DNA of 10,520 nt from Smittium mucronatum (taxonomy: Eukaryota > Kickxellomycota > Harpellomycetes > Harpellales > Legeriomycetaceae): NCBI GenBank assembly GCA_001953115.1, contig LSSL01001357.1:8013-18532 (forward strand). Reading direction: 5' to 3'. Of this stretch, positions 7,815 through 10,520 are shown one piece after another. Under the pieces are notes generated by a model that ran no database searches, was not told the DNA's origin, and worked only from the letters and a program-made list of their open reading frames with translations. Every line of letters begins with the position of its first letter. The first letter of the stretch is position 1. The translations under genes and the position numbers were made by a program.

Positions 7815-8450
7815 TATTTTCTTTTGAAATATATTTTTATTAAATGAGATATGTTATTATCTTAATAACTTTTATAAAATATAAAATTTTCATTCTAATC
7901 AACATTTCTCGTATATTAGCACTGAACATAAAAAAATTTGTATCATTTTTATGCACAAACCCACCATATCATAATATATCAAGATTATATTAACTAAAAT
8001 GGTAATAAAATTGAAAAATCAATGACTTATATTTATTGCTGAATTATGGATATCATAAATATTATAATAAAGCAAAATATATTATTTTGGGATATTTTAT
8101 AATTTTATATCATAAAATAAATCTGTTTTTAGGATTTTAAATATCTTTTTATAACTATGAATCAGATATTATAATAAAAAACATCGTTTTTAATTTAAAT
8201 TTGGCGGTTTATATATTAAATAAAATGCAAGAAACTTAAGAAAAAATTTAATTAAATTTTAATTTTATTTAAAAATTTATTCACAATAAAATCCTCTTTT
8301 TCCTTACAAAACTTTAGAAATTTTTGGAATTCTGTATATTTGTACGAATGTATTTCTCAATTTTATTATGAAGATAAGTTTTTTAATAAAAATTAAATTT
8401 ATTTTAAAATAAAATAAAAAATAATATCAATATATTGGATATACAGGGTC

Positions 8451-8467
8451 TATATATATATATATAT
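8451..8467. repeat. TA dinucleotide microsatellite
   Basis: Eight and a half TA units lie between ACAGGGTC and TGATATGAG. Confidence 0.85.
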
Positions 8468-8810
8468 TGATATGAGTAATTTTTTCTTCTCTTGATGAAT
8501 TCATTTACCATTGATATTTTTATAAATAATAAATAAGAGCAATTTTGAAGTCACATATAAGTACTATTTTTCAAAAAAAAACTTACATAAAATTTTTTTA
8601 AAATAAAATAAAGACATTTTTATGTATTTTTTATGCACTCAAATAATAAAAGATATCTCATAAACCTTTTTTTTTTTAAAAAAAACGCATAATTGATCTC
8701 AACCCGAATTAGAAATAATAAAATTTTAATATCCTTGTATTCTCTGCTTTATTTTTTCTGGTCGTTTTAACTAAAATTATTAGATTATAAAGTGAAAAAA
8801 ATATAGGAAC

Positions 8811-8828
8811 TTCCAATTCCAATTCCAA
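8811..8828. repeat. TTCCAA hexamer tandem repeat, 3 copies
   Basis: There are three identical TTCCAA units. In one frame this would encode alternating residues, but stops flank it and no gene is implied. Confidence 0.85.
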
Positions 8829-9409
8829 ATATATCGACACTAAATTTAATAAAAAATTATAAAAAATCAATTCATATTAATAAAAAGCTTAAATATAATA
8901 GCATTCTCTAAATATACAAAAAAAAATATGAGTTTTTTATAAAAAATTTTAAGATAAATCAAATCACAAATTTATTTTGAAATTAATTGTTAATTAAATT
9001 TTGAATGTAAAAAAAACTAAAAACATTGCTGATTCACAGAAAAAATTATTTATGGCAGCTCCGATAATTCATAAAAACGTCATTAAGAACAACAGATATG
9101 ATTTTTATTAATATTTATAGATAGATATAGTGCTTGGTGCATTTCTTCTTCATGATTTTACCTTGGTCAAATAATACTGTCTATGAATTGAATGTATAAA
9201 ACTAAAAATGCGAAAATTTTCATTTTTCAAAACTACATTTACTTTTTCATAATGTAAATTTACTTTTCTCTTAATTGGTTAGAGTTTTTACGAATTAATT
9301 TACACTGTTTTTGTAATTGATTGCTCGCAAAATGATTAGATTTTGTTTTGTTTTCAATTTTAATTGGATTCACGTATAAGAATTATATTTAACTTTTATC
9401 AAAACCATC

Positions 9410-9431
9410 CGAAAATTTCCCGAAAATTTCC
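9410..9431. repeat. 11-bp tandem duplication CGAAAATTTCC x2
   Basis: Two identical head-to-tail copies lie at 9410-9420 and 9421-9431. Each unit contains the palindrome GAAAATTTC. Confidence 0.85.
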
Positions 9432-9751
9432 AAAAAAAGCAGCACTTTTTTTTACGGATCTAATGAGCTATTCAATATCCTCTGGATGAATATTGATAAA
9501 TTTGGACCTTTTTTTTTTAGAAAAAAATTAGGTTTGAATAATATTCAGTAAATATTTAAGATTCTTCGATGAAGCGAGCGAATTCTTAATATTGTTTTTT
9601 ATTTCCTTTTTCTGATCTATTAATTTAAACATGAAAAAATTCTGGTCTTGGTAATACACCAATAAAAATTTAATTAGGTTATAAATTTGAAATTTTTATA
9701 AATTTATTATAACAATAAACTATATCATAAAAAAATTTTATTTAAAGCTAT

Positions 9752-9767
9752 GAAGACTTGTGTCTTC
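9752..9767. repeat. Perfect hairpin GAAGAC-TTGT-GTCTTC
   Basis: Six-base-pair arms with a four-base loop make an unusually GC-containing stem for this window. It is not followed by a clean T-run, so a terminator call is not supported. Confidence 0.5.
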
Positions 9768-9783
9768 TTAATCTAATAATCCC

Positions 9784-9797
9784 ATATATGCATATAT
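9784..9797. repeat. 14-bp palindrome ATATATGCATATAT
   Basis: This is a self-complementary alternating tract with a central GC, continuing as TATA on its right. It is an easily melted or cruciform-prone sequence. Confidence 0.65.
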
Positions 9798-10143
9798 ATA
9801 TTCTAAAAAAAATAGCTTACCCATATTGCACGAGGGTTTTTTTTCGGTAAAATTATTAGAAAAATTCCCATATTTTCATGTATTTTTATCATAATTTAGA
9901 TTCACAAAAATCAAATTTTCTATTTTTACAAAATATACTAGTTAATTGGTTAAAATAGTTAATAAAAATATTTTTTTTCAATAGATTAAAAATTTATAAA
10001 AAATATTTCCTCACTAACTTTTCGAAAAAAAAAAAATAGTAGAATAAAAATATTTTTATTTAATTTATTTTCTTAATGCTACCCACCTTATTCTGGAGAT
10101 AAATTAAATTTTATTTTGTATTATAAGTAGTATAATAGGGTTA

Positions 10144-10163
10144 ATATATATATATATATATAT
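10144..10163. repeat. AT dinucleotide microsatellite
   Basis: Ten AT units follow AATAGGGTTA. This is the longest dinucleotide run in the window. Confidence 0.85.
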
Positions 10164-10469
10164 TTTTAATCAAAGAAAACTTTCTATCAAGTTTATTTTA
10201 GCCGAAAATAAATGAAAATATTTCCGAAAAACTATTTAAATTATAAATTACTTTTTAAAAATTTATAGCAAAAGCATAATTATAAAAATAATACAGTTTT
10301 TTTAAAAAAGATCTTCTTTAAAATAATAAGCCAACCAAAAATTTTATATAAGGTTATTATAAAATTTACAGATACTAAATTGAAATATGTATTTATGATG
10401 TAAAAAAACAACAAACCTAAATCTATTAGCCATATAATTCATTTAATATTGAAAGATTAAATTAAAATA

Positions 10470-10520
10470 AATAATAATGATAATGATAATAATAATAATT
10501 ATAATAATAATAATAATAAT
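10470..10520 (+). repeat. AAT trinucleotide repeat, cut by the window edge
   Basis: Seventeen consecutive triplets are present: fourteen AAT, two GAT (10479 and 10485) and one TAT (10500). All stay in the same three-base phase. On the + strand the phase reads NNNDNDNNNNYNNNNNN and is open back to a TAA at 10458-10460, with no ATG in between. It is either a plain microsatellite or the edge of a poly-asparagine coding tract, such as dictyostelids and some other AT-rich eukaryotes carry. The repeat call is certain; the coding reading is speculative. Confidence 0.85.

Larger units (their letters stand above)
6224..9399. other. Long AT-rich non-coding stretch
   Basis: I see no gene, RNA or mobile element in these 3.2 kb. 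It contains small palindromes (6593-6604 and 7793-7814), an A-run of 12 at 7436-7447, an AT microsatellite at 8451-8467, and a hexamer repeat at 8811-8828. A minus-strand open stretch of about 40 codons between roughly 9385 and 9265 has varied residues (for example NQLQKQCKLIRKNSNQLREK). It has no ATG and is too short to call. Confidence 0.6.
9400..10469. other. AT-rich non-coding stretch to the edge repeat
   Basis: No gene is recognised. It holds the 11-bp tandem duplication at 9410-9431, the hairpin at 9752-9767, the palindrome at 9784-9797, an A-run of 12 at 10025-10036 and the AT run at 10144-10163. CGGATCTAAT at about 9456-9465 also occurs at 590-599 just outside the transposon; I treat this as coincidence. 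Confidence 0.55.

Noticed and set aside
9265..9385. Minus-strand open stretch of about 40 codons with varied residues
   Set aside because: It has no ATG, is short enough to be expected by chance, and shows no family similarity that I can name. It is mentioned only as part of the long non-coding stretch.
587..9465. Shared word CGGATCTAAT outside the transposon and near 9456
   Set aside because: It is a single 10-base match without extension on either side. The CAGCA(C/T)TTT near 9440 resembles the TIR end, but the surrounding order and orientation do not fit a TIR copy.
9752..9850. Hairpins near 9752-9767 and the CCC...GGG then T-run near 9822-9844 as rho-independent terminators
   Set aside because: No adjacent gene needs a terminator, the sequence looks eukaryotic, and T-runs are everywhere here, so the combination carries no weight.
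1..10440. Possible inverted similarity between the two window ends (AAACCTA...ATCT near 10412 and its complement near 45-80)
   Set aside because: The match is short, gapped and A-run rich, and a 10-kb element with its ends placed exactly at the window borders would be a coincidence. There is no supporting duplication.
1..10520. CRISPR array, tRNA or rRNA genes, telomeric repeats, organelle origin
   Set aside because: There are no regularly spaced direct repeats with unique spacers, no tRNA T-loop or cloverleaf, no rRNA-like conserved blocks and no G-rich telomere units beyond a lone AGGGTTA near 10137. The lack of genes argues against a compact organelle genome.

Overview
This window is about 85% A+T by eye and almost devoid of open reading frames. 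Homopolymer runs, AT and AAT microsatellites, and scattered inverted repeats dominate it. No rRNA, tRNA or complete protein gene is recognisable. A 10.5 kb stretch with so little coding capacity is not typical of a bacterial or organelle genome. It looks like intergenic or repeat DNA of a very AT-rich eukaryote. Dictyostelid amoebae and anaerobic gut fungi have this texture, and the poly-Asn-like AAT tract at the right edge fits both, but the sequence does not fix the lineage.

The best-supported object is a non-autonomous DNA transposon at 613-2165 (1,553 bp). It has terminal inverted repeats of about 180 bp (613-792 and 1987-2165), roughly 85% identical by hand alignment. A perfect 9-bp direct repeat, TTTTAAATA, abuts both ends (604-612 and 2166-2174). 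Long TIRs, GG...CC ends and a 9-bp target-site duplication are the hallmarks of Mutator-like elements (MULEs). The interior encodes no visible transposase. Each TIR carries five TCTGAT-like motifs spaced 19-21 bp apart, a regular array that could be a transposase-binding platform. This array is the most novel feature of the window.

A second mobile-element candidate is a 257-bp imperfect palindrome at 5967-6223, resembling a fold-back MITE. Just upstream, 5640-5864 is a 74-codon open stretch whose GC content (about 28%) and codon-position GC bias (about 38/22/23%) look like coding sequence. Its product is not recognised, and it may be an exon or a gene relic.

The rest (1-603, 2175-5639, 6224-10469) is simple AT-rich DNA. 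It holds two strongly C-rich patches on the + strand (around 3975-4098 and 5053-5100), several short perfect palindromes, small tandem repeats and an apparent excess of ATCGAT. The right edge (10470-10520) is an AAT repeat whose three substitutions keep the triplet phase, so it may be the start of a poly-asparagine coding tract continuing outside the window.
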